NCBI GenBank assembly: GCA_003313425.1
Contig: NHZP01000048.1
Coordinates: 62,001-126,000, forward strand
Direction of reading: 5' to 3'
Origin: Pseudopyrenochaeta lycopersici
Lineage: Eukaryota; Ascomycota; Dothideomycetes; Pleosporales; Pseudopyrenochaetaceae
Length of the DNA: 64,000 nt
Below, piece after piece: positions 22,884 to 33,261 of the stretch. The translations under genes and the position numbers were made by a program. Below the pieces are notes generated by a model. That model made no database searches. It had not been told where the DNA came from and was given only the letters and a program-made list of their open reading frames with translations. How positions within the stretch are numbered: position 1 is the first letter of the stretch; the number at the start of each line of letters is the position of its first letter.

Positions 22884-23887
22884 ATGCCCTCGCTCTTGAG
22901 GTCACTAGCCTTTCATACATTGGCTTCGCTTCTGTCTACGGCTTTTGCTGGTACGGAAGGGGCAATCGAATCTGCTACTCTAAAGCTTACGCTCCCTAGA
23001 AGACTACGACCCGTATCCTGCTAAAAGTACTACATGTTCAGATGTCAATATAACCACGACAGAAACTTTCACCTCGACAACCATTGTGCCTGGCCCTACG
23101 AGTACTGTGACCACCACTCTAGGAGACGGCGATTCACTCACGGCAGAACTCGTTGCTAGAAGAGATTACTATCAACCAACTTACAACGCAACTAATCCTG
23201 GATACGTTCCAGGATCCACTTCGCTACCACTTAATGTGACTTCTTATGGAGAATGCTCTATAATCACGTCAACCGTTTCGACCACGATTATCACAACTGA
23301 GTCCGGCCCCGTTAATCTCATAACAGTAACCGAGCTCATACCGACCACGTCTCTTACACCGGCTCCATCTCCATCAACCATGGGGAACCCTCCAGACAAT
23401 GTTTCTACTGAGCCTAAACCTTCATCGTAAGCGATCCTAGCTCACATCTGACTTGGCTCAATCGGCTGACCTTGGCCTGCTCAGTACTCCTTCAACGGGC
23501 GGTCCTCCGATTAGTAGTGAGGGCGGCGGTGGTCGTGGTGGTCGTGGTGATGGTCGTGATGACATTGGTAGTGGCGGTGGTGATGGTGGAGGCGGTCGTG
23601 CGGTAACTGGTCTTGGTAGTGGTGGAGCCGGCAGTCCTGCAAGTGGTCCGGCGAATGGTCCTAGCATCGGTTCAGCCAATCCTCCTGGTGGTGATTCACC
23701 ATTGGTTCCGGAGGATTCGAGTCCTGCCACGGGAGCTAATCCTCCAGCAGGTTCGGGCGGCGGAGAAGTACCGTCAGGGACAGTCAGCAGCCCTGTTGAA
23801 TATTCTGGTGTTGCTTATCGTGAGGCGGCTCACGCTGGGCATGCTGTGCTTGTGGGGTTGGCTGGCTTTATGCTTGTATGGATGTAA
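22884..23887 (+). CDS. GPI-type Ser/Thr- and Gly-rich cell-surface protein
   Basis: Three exons (22884-22950, 23000-23426, 23485-23887) encode 298 aa. The order is a signal peptide (residues 1-22, ending STAFA), a Thr/Ser-rich region with TTTETFTSTTIVPGPTSTV-type repeats, Cys in TTCSDVN and YGECSIIT, a Gly-rich low-complexity segment (GGGGRGGRGDGRDD), a Pro/Ser linker, and a C-terminal hydrophobic stretch (HAVLVGLAGFMLVWM) preceded by small residues, as in GPI attachment signals. Such proteins are typically O-mannosylated wall components; enzymatic activity is unlikely. The introns were placed by phase and by restoring the AFA-EDYDPYP and PSS-TPST continuity. Confidence 0.82.
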
Positions 23888-24390
23888 TGTTGTTACGTTC
23901 TGGGATATAGTAAATTGGGAGCAGTGTATGCTACAGTAATAATAGAGATAAGAGAGGTATATGAATCTATTTAGTAACTTCAGCTTCAACAATATACAGA
24001 GATATAAGGGTGGGGACATTGTGTCTTCAGGATGGATCGATAGGCCGGCGGATTAGGTCGGAAACTTTCTAGCGTACTAGCGGCGGTATGCAGCACGCCT
24101 TTCGAGCACACTCGGGTCTTAGCAGGTGCGTGGTTGTCCAAAAGCAAGCAGAAATAGCGGAAGAACAGCCTATGCAGGAGCAATAATAGCACTGTTATTC
24201 TGGCCTCCCGTTCTACTCGCAAGCACGTAGTGCTACAGTGTGCAACTAGGAGCAATGTGTCCTTGGCAGGCTACCGCGAGATTCTGCAGTGTTCAATCAA
24301 TTCAGATCTAAGCCACTGCAAACTGCTTCAGTGCAAAAATGGAGACGTAGCAGCCGAGGTACGGTATTAGTCGGTGCCAGCGTCGCACCA
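23888..24390. other. Intergenic region, nothing recognised
   Basis: Half a kilobase following the surface-protein gene, with no open frame of note on either strand. Confidence 0.4.
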
Positions 24391-24750
24391 ATTCTGGGTT
24401 GTGTGTTATACTGTATAACAACGTAAAGAAGCGTTTCCAGGTTGCCACACCAGGTCACGATGGCGGCAGGCAGAGTGGACGAGACGTACATTTAGCTCCA
24501 TATGCTACTATTCTGTGTCCATGGGTCTCTTTCCCATCTGGAACCCGAGCTGGGCTGTGGGGTCGTTGGTGACCCCGCCGAGCGAGAGGTGCGAAATGTA
24601 GGCTCCTTGCTGCTGCTGCAGCTGCTGCGGAATGCCACCGCTCTGTGGTTACGACGGCGGTTACAGGGGCGCCGGTGAGCGCAGCTGGTGGATGGTGGAG
24701 ACGTGTTGGAGGACAGGATGATCGGCTGGTGGGGTGTCAGCATACCAAGC
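24390..24750 (-). pseudogene. YIF1-like (ER-Golgi transport) gene relic
   Basis: On the minus strand one frame reads ...HVSTIHQLRSPAP, then (across two stops) QSGGIPQQLQQQQGAYISHLSLGGVTNDPTAQLGFQMGK, then two TAG codons and a remnant of the xEYMEQN motif. The NDPTAQxGFQxGK block followed by GQEYxEQN is a hallmark of YIF1/Hrf1 proteins, which act with YIP1 in COPII vesicle trafficking. The rest of the gene, including all transmembrane helices, is missing. This is an isolated N-terminal fragment, not a working gene. Confidence 0.75.
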
Positions 24751-24768
24751 GTAAGAGACTTGGAGAAT

Positions 24769-24813
24769 GCGATTGCGATTGCGATTGCGATTGCGATTAC
24801 GAATGCGATTGCG
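24769..24813 (+). repeat. Hexanucleotide microsatellite (GCGATT)n
   Basis: Five consecutive copies of GCGATT are followed by degenerate copies (ACGAAT, GCGATT, GCGTGT). It lies just upstream, in minus orientation, of the YIF1-like relic. Any protein read through it is a repeat artefact. Confidence 0.9.
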
Positions 24814-25697
24814 TGTGCGTCAAAGCTTCCCTTTACGCGGCGGTGAGTGTGCTGGCGGCGGGTTGTTGTTGCTTGGGCGCTGTATTGCGGCGCGTGCGAT
24901 ACAGTCAGTTGTGTAGCGATAGTGGAGTGAAGGGCGATGCGCGCGGCGGTGAGGATGCAGTGCCCGGTGCGCCGGACGGGACAGTGTGCAATCTTTTGTT
25001 GTCAAATTTCTGGTGCCTGGGGAACTGCGGTGATAACAGCGCACCTCCGAACCCGACGTCATGGGTAGTACCATTACCCACCTTGCTTGAACAATTCTCG
25101 GCGCATTCCAACCGAGTCTCACTGTCGCTGTCGCCATGTCGGATACCTTCGAGGTCCTGACCACGTTGGGCGTGTTGCTGTGATCACGCACCTTTGTCCC
25201 CGTCGGCGCCAATGTCATCAACAGCTTGATCGGCGAAGTCTTCGTCGAAGAGTGCGGATTATTCAACTACTATAGCAGTCTGTTACATAATTTAAGCCTA
25301 CGCAGGTCTTCTATTTAGTAGAGTAGTCACGACGCTAGAAATCCTCTAAATGCCTCTTAGCAGTAGCTGTGTAGCTATAATTACTGTACTCGTTACATAG
25401 TATTTTACGTGCATTGGCTAGTATAATACATTAGCCTAAAGAGAGTAGATTAGACTTTGCCCTCAAGTTTGTAGGACTCAGGGTATGTGACGAATCGAAC
25501 CTGTAGGTGTACACTCTGCAGCATTTGGACTTAGGGCTGGATTCCTTGGGATAGCGCAACAGTAGCGCTTTCTAAACTTGTCACCACAACGGCTTCTGTC
25601 GTAGACTCTTCTTAGCGAGGGATTCTTTAGTGTTGAATTGCTCTTGAAGAAAAAGTTACCATTTTCCATATATATTTTCCCATGACTACTATTTTTC
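24814..25697. other. Intergenic region, nothing assigned
   Basis: A GC-rich part (24814-25260) gives open frames in several phases, none with family resemblance. An AT-rich part (25260-25690) is gene-free and leads into the 3' end of the P450 gene. Confidence 0.35.
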
Positions 25698-27638
25698 TCA
25701 ATCTAATACACTGAATTTCATGCCAGGTGGGACTTCCATCCACTGTTTTGTCACTGGATCAAGTGAATTCTGCGCAGCATTTCTCCAAGCCTCCCTAATC
25801 ACATCCGCCCGCTCCTTTGATCGCGGAACAATCTTGATGTGAAGATCTGCAGGCTGCACTGCAATTCCTCCCACAAAATTATCAATGTCTACAGGGAGAG
25901 GGTTTCCGGTTTCGTCCTCCATCCGCTCAAAGTTGAATCCCCACAGCATTCGAGCCACGCCCATTAGCAGCGACCGCTCTGCGATATGCATACCTTGACA
26001 GAGTCGACGTCCAGCGCCGAAAATCCAATTCTGACGCGTATTCTCGTCTCTATTCGTAGCAGACTCGTGCTCGCTCTGATGGTCGTCTTTGAAACGAGTC
26101 GGATCGAAAACACGAGGACGAGGATTTCGTTCAGGATCCATATTTATAGTCCTTCAATGCATTTAGCAGAGATGCAAAAAAAGAGGCACTCAAGGGAAAA
26201 TGCTACTGACCATACATTAGGGACAACAAGTGACGCTTTAGGAATGCGATACCCCTCATAAAAGTCTTCCTGTATATTCGCGTGCGGCGAACCCAGAATA
26301 ATGGTAGGCATCCAGCGTATCGTTTCCTTGACCAATGCACGGATGTATGGCAATTCTGCCACTTCCTCTAGAGTTGGAAGTCTGTCTGGCCCGACAACTC
26401 GATCAATATGTTCCTGTGCAGTTTTTTGAACCTGTGGAAACATCATCATGGCATGCATGAATCCGAGCAATGTGCCCGATGTAGTGTCAGAGCCACCTTC
26501 GAGTAGTGAACCACAAATGTAAGAGGCTTGTTCATCCGAAAAGCCATCGGCCTTCTGAGCTTTAAAGACATCAAAGCTAAAGCACGGCTACAGTTCACAA
26601 TTAGTGGCAGCCACCTTCATAATTCTAGCATGATATTCTTACATGACATGTCCCAGAAAGAATTCTACTCTTAGCAGAGGCCCAGTTCCTCATGTACAAG
26701 TCCGCCTCGTCAGCAGCGAGTTGATAGGCTTCACGATAGGCGGGTAGAAGAGGAGGTGGCACCTTCCTGAGCAGGGGAAACACATCCAGAATTTGGCCAC
26801 TCGCTGCTCCAACCAGCTTGCCCCATCTTTCGAAGTTCTGCACATGCTTAGATTCTCTTCAGTACGGGTCCATAAGGTTTTACAAACCTCGAAGAATGAT
26901 ATAAGCCGAGGATCGCTCTTGGATGTCGTTCTATAACCGTAAACCATCTGCGTGGTGAGAGAAGTGGTATATCTTCTAACATGATTGACAAATTCTTCTG
27001 GCTCATTCAAGAAAGCTAGCATCATATCCTTGTTTTCCAGGTCTTGATATGGTATGTAGGCGACTGCAGTTTTGATGTTCAGCGTATTGTGCATCATCTT
27101 GTGAACAGATCGCCACTGGGGTCCATATTTCTAAACATGTTTAGCCAAGGTTTCCGGAGACATATACACCAAACTTGCCATTGTCACAAATCTCATCCCT
27201 CCTCCTACGACGTCATGGCCCAGGTACATGTCAGGCCTATCCGAATAGATATTGCTCCTCTTATCCAGTAAGTCCTTCACGACTTTTGGCTTATTCAAAA
27301 TGATGAGTGTCTTTGTTCCGAGTATAAGAGAATACACTGGGCTGTATGTGTTTAGTCAAGGGTTCCTCTAGGGGTGGCCTGAGACGGTGTACCCATATTC
27401 TTGCGCCCATTTTTGGAACTGCTCATGGGGTCTCTCCTTCGGCATCTGACAGAGCAGGTAAGCATAAATTATGGCATAGAGCAGGCTCCCTGACCAGATG
27501 AAGATTTCCGAGGATAGGTAAGGTTGGAGGTCCAGGTGGAAGATCTTTCGGCCGCCGACCAACTTGTAGCAACTTGAAAATCCCATAGAGTGTGGTAGCC
27601 GCAATAGTAATCACTACGAGTTGCAACGACGTGTACAT
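25698..27638 (-). CDS. Cytochrome P450 monooxygenase
   Basis: Seven exons (27638-27495, 27445-27393, 27341-27170, 27130-26888, 26837-26643, 26587-26211, 26151-25698) give 545 aa. The order is an N-terminal membrane anchor (residues 1-25), Pro-rich hinge [14 protein letters not shown]-helix EGGSDTTSG (299-307), ExxR as KETIR (E357, R360), PERF-region DPTRF, and heme loop [10 protein letters not shown] with ligand Cys446. Style is that of the fungal CYP64/CYP619 group acting on phenolic or polyketide substrates (family guess only). Intron 3 is doubtful: the donor giving the correct phase makes a 39-nt intron, while a 44-nt alternative breaks the frame. It is the first gene of the putative aromatic cluster and is transcribed in the same direction as the FAD monooxygenase. 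Confidence 0.92.
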
Positions 27639-29079
27639 TGTGACAACAGATAAGTCCGCTTAGTATTAATGGGGACATTAATGTATAAATTTTGCTGCTT
27701 TCACATTCGACCCTGAGATATAGTTATGATGGGTGATCGGTCCAATAAACGGAGCTAAGTTGTAAGCATAGGGGGTGCGGAAACGGAAGCATTTCTAGAG
27801 AAAAAGGTTCCGAGAAGCGTTCCACGTCCGCCCTCGGAGTAAAAGGATTTGCGGACGTTATTTTACAGATATCTTATTCCTGTATGTCCTGTGATTCGGA
27901 AAATCAATTTTCTAGTCTCTGTCTCAAGTGATCCGATTCATGCGAAAACTATAGCACGTTTTATAATGAACCGACCCATTACTGAAACGATCATGACCCT
28001 TCGGCATTACAAGGTCTGAGACACCGGGAGTCTCTTCACCTTTGATACCTTGCGTCCGGCCCAAGGACTGCGTTCGCGACTCCAGCTGGGTTACGTTTAG
28101 TGTTTGCGTTCAGCATGTTGTAAGATTTGACAGGTGCTTTGGGCCGGTAGATAAGAGGGTAAATGTTGAAATTCAGCTTCGCAGTCTTGGCAACGCAGCA
28201 CCGGACAATTTGAAGACGAGTTCGATAGATGGTTGATACGCATACCTGGACCCGTTGTATCAAGTGTTGCTTGTATTAGTTCATATATATAGACAGGCAT
28301 AACATCGCCATCTATCTCGCTATCATGAATACAATGAAGGTTGTATGCTGCCATTAAGTTATTGTTGGGGGAACGATATAACTATCTCGTGTCTATCCAA
28401 AATAGCGTAGAACAACGACGGTAATGGGGTTTAGCGTAGCAACGCAGTTTCAAAACTGGCTATCGGTTTTGTACACGCGGCCTTAAGATACACAAGCATA
28501 CATATGTAAGACAAATGAAGACAATGCCCCAGCCGAACCATTTCAGCATAAAAAGTCGCTGGTAGAGGGGCACAACTAGGATTGATTAGGTAAGGGCAAG
28601 GAAGTCAGAGTCGACAACTGTAAGTGTATCTTCCTAGACTTCCGGAACGTTGTACTAAATTAAAAGAAACTTTGAATACTGCTCCGGGGACCAGTATGGA
28701 TCTATTCGCGTGTGTTTGCCGAGTTCACCAGTTCAGCAGTAGAGACCTTAAACTCATACAACGAAGTATTTGGGACGGCTAACAAGAGTAGACCAAGCTC
28801 GGTGAGCGGCATCAAAACACGATTCAGAGAAATCCACGCCGGCGACGCATGCGGCCTATTTGTAAATCCTTACTAATGACTGTCGTTCGATTCGCTTCAA
28901 CAATGTATTCGGCTATGCGTACTGGCTAAGGCATCTGTACAAACAAAGGCCATCGCATGCAGAATTCTTCATAACACTGTCCTACGTATAGTCCTTGAAT
29001 GTATTACTTTTACTGACGTGTCCAGAATACAGCGTAGCAGGCGAACACATGACCGCCAAATATGGCAAGAGGGACGAAG
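27639..29079. other. Intergenic region upstream of the P450 gene
   Basis: 1.4 kb between the start of the P450 gene and the 3' end of the FAD monooxygenase gene. It should hold the P450 promoter. No gene, relic or repeat could be supported. Confidence 0.4.
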
Positions 29080-31236
29080 TCAATGGGAACCGTTCTCCAT
29101 TCTATTGGCCCTGTTCTCGTTGCCAAGATCATTGTTGTCTGTCAACTTACCATACTTGGTCAAGAGAACCCCTAGCACCTCAGTCAGTTCCGCCACGCTG
29201 TCATGGCCAGGCCCGAATGATCGCCACCCGATCATGTTGTCTGGGCGGACGAGGATGGCTCCGCCGTGGCCAACCTGTTTCAGACCGGACCATACCGAGT
29301 TGTGGTCAATATACATCATCTCTTTGCCGTGAAGCGGCTGGACATCCACGGTGGCGGTGCGAACTGATACGCCAGTTCGCTTGGATACTGCTTCGGCTGC
29401 GTTGACCCACTCGGCGCCCTTGGCATCGGTAAGGAGTAGAAAGTGGCCTTCGGAGCCAACCAAGTCGTGCGTTGATGCTAGCTTCATTCCGGTGTCACCT
29501 CTGAAGCGGAGCCAGGCGTGCGGTAGGCGGTGCCCTGGCCGCGTTGTCGGACGATATAGTTGGCCAAGAGGATCTGGGACAGGCCTTGGCGTGCCGTCGG
29601 GCACTATCGCACCTGTGTCGTAGTTGTATCCAAGCTCGAGATCGTGGGCGCTAAACTCAATCATCTGGCCTTCAAGTGTTCTTTGGATGAGGGCACGTAG
29701 CGTTGCGCCAACGTCCGAGTCCTCGAAGATGGCTGCAAAGCGGGCTTCGTTGAGTGCAGTCTGGCCAGGAATCAGGCCAATGGCGGCATTGATGACGGAT
29801 GTGTTCATGAATGTCATTAAGCCCCAGTCGCAATTGCGCCTGCCAATGGGCCGGCGCTCGAGCTCGTATGTATCGAGCAAACGAGGGGGCGCCTTTCCCT
29901 TTAGCACAAGATTGAGCTTCCACGCCAAATTATGGGCGTCGCCTATGGCTGTGTTAAGACCTAAGCCGGTAGTAGGAGGGTGTCGGTGGGCAGCATCTCC
30001 CGCGATGAAAACGCGCCCCTCATGGTACTTGTTGGCTAGGACCCGCTCCAGAACCCAGTGGTTGACATGCAGCACCTCAAGGCTGAGCTCGGGCAATTTG
30101 AGCAGCTCCCGAATGCGAGGAACAAGCCGGGCCTCGTCCCAACGGGCCTCATCTTGGAGATCGAAGCCAAAATGCAACGTCCACTCCTCCGAGAAGCGTC
30201 CCCAAGTCGGGCCCATAGGGACAAGGGACCCACTGGCCAGTAAACTCCCTCCACCAGGATTGATAAAGTGAGCGATGAAGTTCCTATCGTCCCAATACTC
30301 GGATAAATCCGCCTTAAAATGAGTGGATACAACGTCGACGATGTTCTTGGGTCCATCCATCTCGACTCCAATCTTGGGACCGACAGTTTTGCCTCCGTCG
30401 GCACCGACAAGGTACTTTGTGCGATAATGAGTGGTGTTGCCCTCTTTGTCCTTGACGGATACCAGGACAGCGTCGTCCATAGGAGTGATTTCAGTGACAG
30501 TGTGACTGAACATGACCCGGCCTGGATTCCGCTTCTCTGCGATCCGGCGCAGAACTGGCTCCAGGCGGATGAGCGGGAGGTTGTGAGATCTCAGGGGACT
30601 ATCTCGCCTATTGATACCCTGGAGTTAGTGTTGTCGGTACAATAGCTGCATTTAACATGCCACTTGTTATCCATATATTGGTCCAGAGGAGGTTTTAGAC
30701 CGAGGTGAAGGTTGTAGGAATGGATAGGGGTTATGATACGAGCAGTATTGACGTACTGGTAAATACTGGCTTGAGCAGACTCCTCTCCACCACCAAAGGC
30801 ATCACAGGTGCCCAATTCTTTGCGATCATAGGGTGCGTTTCCCCCAAGGGATGATAGCCATTGGACCTTGCTGATGTAGCGCATCGTGCCTGCCTTTTCG
30901 GTGACGGCATCGGCCATTCCATGCTGACGGAGGATCTCCATCGACCTTTGGTTGAGGTAATGAGCCTTTGGTAAGTTGGACGTGCCTTCATGGCGCTCGA
31001 ATAGGATATGATCTACACCTTGGTCGGACAGAATGCTCGAGAGGGTCAATCCGCAACCTGAATGCCAAGAAGATAAGTGTCAGAATAGGACGCGATGTTT
31101 TCTCGGAGATAAGACAAATGATAGACGAAATGAAGAATACAAAATAATGGAATCATTCGTCTCCAGCCTGCTTACCTCCACCGCCCACAATGAGAACGTC
31201 TATGTCAACAGGATTCTGGGTTGTAGTAGGCGTCAT
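29080..31236 (-). CDS. FAD-dependent aromatic hydroxylase (PheA/TfdB type)
   Basis: Exons 31236-31176, 31057-30757 and 30607-29080 give 629 aa. The first FAD motif VGGGGCG (residues 17-23) is split by intron 1. GADGGKT follows at about 189. The second flavin motif GRVFIAGDAAHRHPPTTGLGLNTAIGDAHNL has its GD at 324-325. A thioredoxin-like C-terminal region follows, as in phenol 2-monooxygenase and 2,4-dichlorophenol 6-monooxygenase. Intron 2 must end at ...CAATAG, giving IYQRDSPLRSHNLPLIRLEP; the nearer CAG would break the frame. These enzymes hydroxylate phenols ortho or para with NAD(P)H and oxygen. It diverges from the SnoaL-like gene. Confidence 0.93.
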
Positions 31237-31774
31237 AGTGCTTAACGGGCTGTGAACTAATAGTAAGTTATCATAGAAAAGATTATGCGGTCAGCTAGGC
31301 TGTCTTAATACGTGCTCGGAGCGTTTTAAAAGCGCAATGATTGCTAGTCACAGTCTACTCCGTTCTGAACAGTTCCCGTGTTTCCCGGGGTGGGTTAACG
31401 TTGTTATGATGAGATGCGGAACTCGGTCGCTAAGCGAGCGCCCATCATTCGGGTCGTGATTTGATTCCGGAGGGTACAAATTCAATCGGATTTGAGACAC
31501 ATGTCACAACGGAAACAATGGCTAAGACCCGAGTAATGCACCGAAATCTCTAGGCTGCATCCTCATCTCCGTGGTCGCCAATTGCGCACCCGGATGTCCA
31601 GCAACGACCGACTAGTCATCGACTGTAGTGCCTACGGTGGGTTCGGGACGTGGAAAACTTTTCATCTTCTCATTCAGATTCAACCTCAAAATTGAGCGAC
31701 ACCACACAAGGCGTTAGAAAAGGAGAAATACTTCGGCAACCGCCGTAAAACCATCACAGAGCACACACGACGAA
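31237..31774. promoter_or_regulatory. Divergent promoter region of the FAD monooxygenase and SnoaL-like genes
   Basis: 538 bp separate the two start codons. It contains CGG-N14-CCG at 31450-31469 and another CGGA nearby (31487-31490), the sort of spaced CGG triplets bound by Zn2Cys6 dimers. The regulator at 36412-39592 is an obvious candidate, but the sites are short and could be chance. Confidence 0.35.
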
Positions 31775-32564
31775 ATGGGCCGCAACACCGCTTTCACGCA
31801 ATGGCCGGCCACCGAGCTGTCCGAAAGTGTCAAGGCCCTGATTGATAGGTTCTTCTCACTGCTGGATGATCCAAATGCTTCAGTGGGCGACAGCCTGGCG
31901 GACGAGATCTTTACGCCTGATGGCACCTTGACCGCTGCTGCTGGCAAGGCATCCGGATCTGCTGGTAAGGTCCTAGATGACAAAAGCTACTCTCTTAGTT
32001 TGTTTAACCAACACTGTTGCGACTTGTTCTTACAATGTCACTACCAGCCCGATGTCCAGATGTCTCCAAAGCAGCCTTACAAAATGTATCTTCGCTATCC
32101 TGTTCTCCAACTACTATTTTTCCTAATCTGATACATACGCTCTCTTTCTTCACTACACACACAAACTCATCAAAATTTGTGAGAACAGAAATTCGCAAGT
32201 GCCGCGATCACGCGTGGAAGGTGGTCACGCAACGCCAACACCAGATTTTGAAGGTTTATGTACACGACGCCGCCAAAACAGACTTAATGCTCATCGGCAA
32301 CGTGAACATGATGCTCGCGAACGGCAAGTCAGTAGCTGGCGAGTTTGCCGCCCGCATTTTACTTTCGTACAGTGAGAGCAACGACGCCGCGGTTAAGATA
32401 CGGTCCTATGAAGTTTGGGCGGTACGTTATTCTAACCCTTGGTCTTAGCTTTTCGTTTTCTAATCTCACATCGTATCCGAGTTATTGAGCTCATGCTAAC
32501 ATTGGCCCGCTGCTCTTTTTTACAGGATTCTGCACCGATGACAAAGGCTTTGAACGAGCCATAA
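31775..32564 (+). CDS. SnoaL-like (NTF2-fold) protein
   Basis: Exons 31775-31964, 32189-32421 and 32526-32564 give 153 aa. Intron 1 is long (224 nt), intron 2 is 104 nt, and the last exon is only 13 codons. The protein reads ...FFSLLDDPNASVGDSLADEIFTPDG, then (E)IRKCRDHAWKVVTQRQHQI, then SYEVWADSAP. This is the usual layout of fungal SnoaL-like proteins, small cone-shaped folds that act as polyketide cyclases, isomerases or dehydratases or have lost catalysis. It is head-to-head with the FAD monooxygenase, which suggests a role in the same pathway. No signal peptide is present. Confidence 0.85.
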
Positions 32565-33261
32565 TTGCTTGGAGTAGTGAAAATAGGACAAAGTGACTTG
32601 CCGAAGAAGAGGACTGGTAGTGGTTTGGGGGTCAATAAGAAATCATTTCTCTTTGCAGTTATCCCATAGAATCTTCATGAATAAACAAAAGATGACGTGG
32701 GCACATCGGCTTGCATATTGATAATTCAACTTTCTCTTCCTCGCTACTTTGACTACCGCGTGTAGGCGCGACCTACACATGCAAACTAAGCACATAAATC
32801 TTGATTGAGAAGATAGAAGATTAGTATTATCCATTATTGTCATTGCCTTGTCATGGCTTCCAAGCAGCTTCGACCACACTTTGGCATAAGCGAGGTATGC
32901 ATTGGCGAGCAAGTCAACCAAATGCAACCGAAGTTCGTATCCTCCGGCCGAGAAGGGTTCGTAAACAAGAAATTATCCGGTACTTACGCTTCCGGCCGGC
33001 GGCCACAAAGCGCTAATGGTGGTTGTTAAACAGTAGCCAAATCCCGAGGCCAAGCCCGCGTCCCCTTTGCGCCTCCGTTGCGTTGGATTGGAAGCTCATC
33101 TGTATCTAAAGCCACTTTTTCTCCAAAGGATATATGGAGATTGCGAATTCAATTTAAAAACATATATTATAGGGTTGGGGCGACCAATCTTACATCTGCT
33201 ACCGTCTAGCTGTCTCATTTTCGATTAGTTAGTCGGACGTCATAGCACACTGCGGTACACA
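32565..33261. other. Intergenic region before the acetoacetyl-CoA synthetase gene
   Basis: About 700 bp, containing the promoter of the downstream synthetase. Nothing else could be recognised. Confidence 0.4.

Noticed and set aside
24645..25160. 171-codon plus-strand frame with (CD)n repeats
   Set aside because: Read through the (GCGATT)n microsatellite and over the antisense YIF1 relic; composition is an artefact.
29624..30271. 215-codon plus-strand open frame
   Set aside because: Lies opposite the FAD monooxygenase exon and has an Arg/Ser-rich product without family features; a codon-bias shadow.
30607..30619. CAG at 30619 as acceptor of intron 2 in the FAD monooxygenase
   Set aside because: It puts exon 3 out of phase; the TAG 12 nt downstream keeps the frame and restores the RDSPLRSHNLPLIRLEP block.
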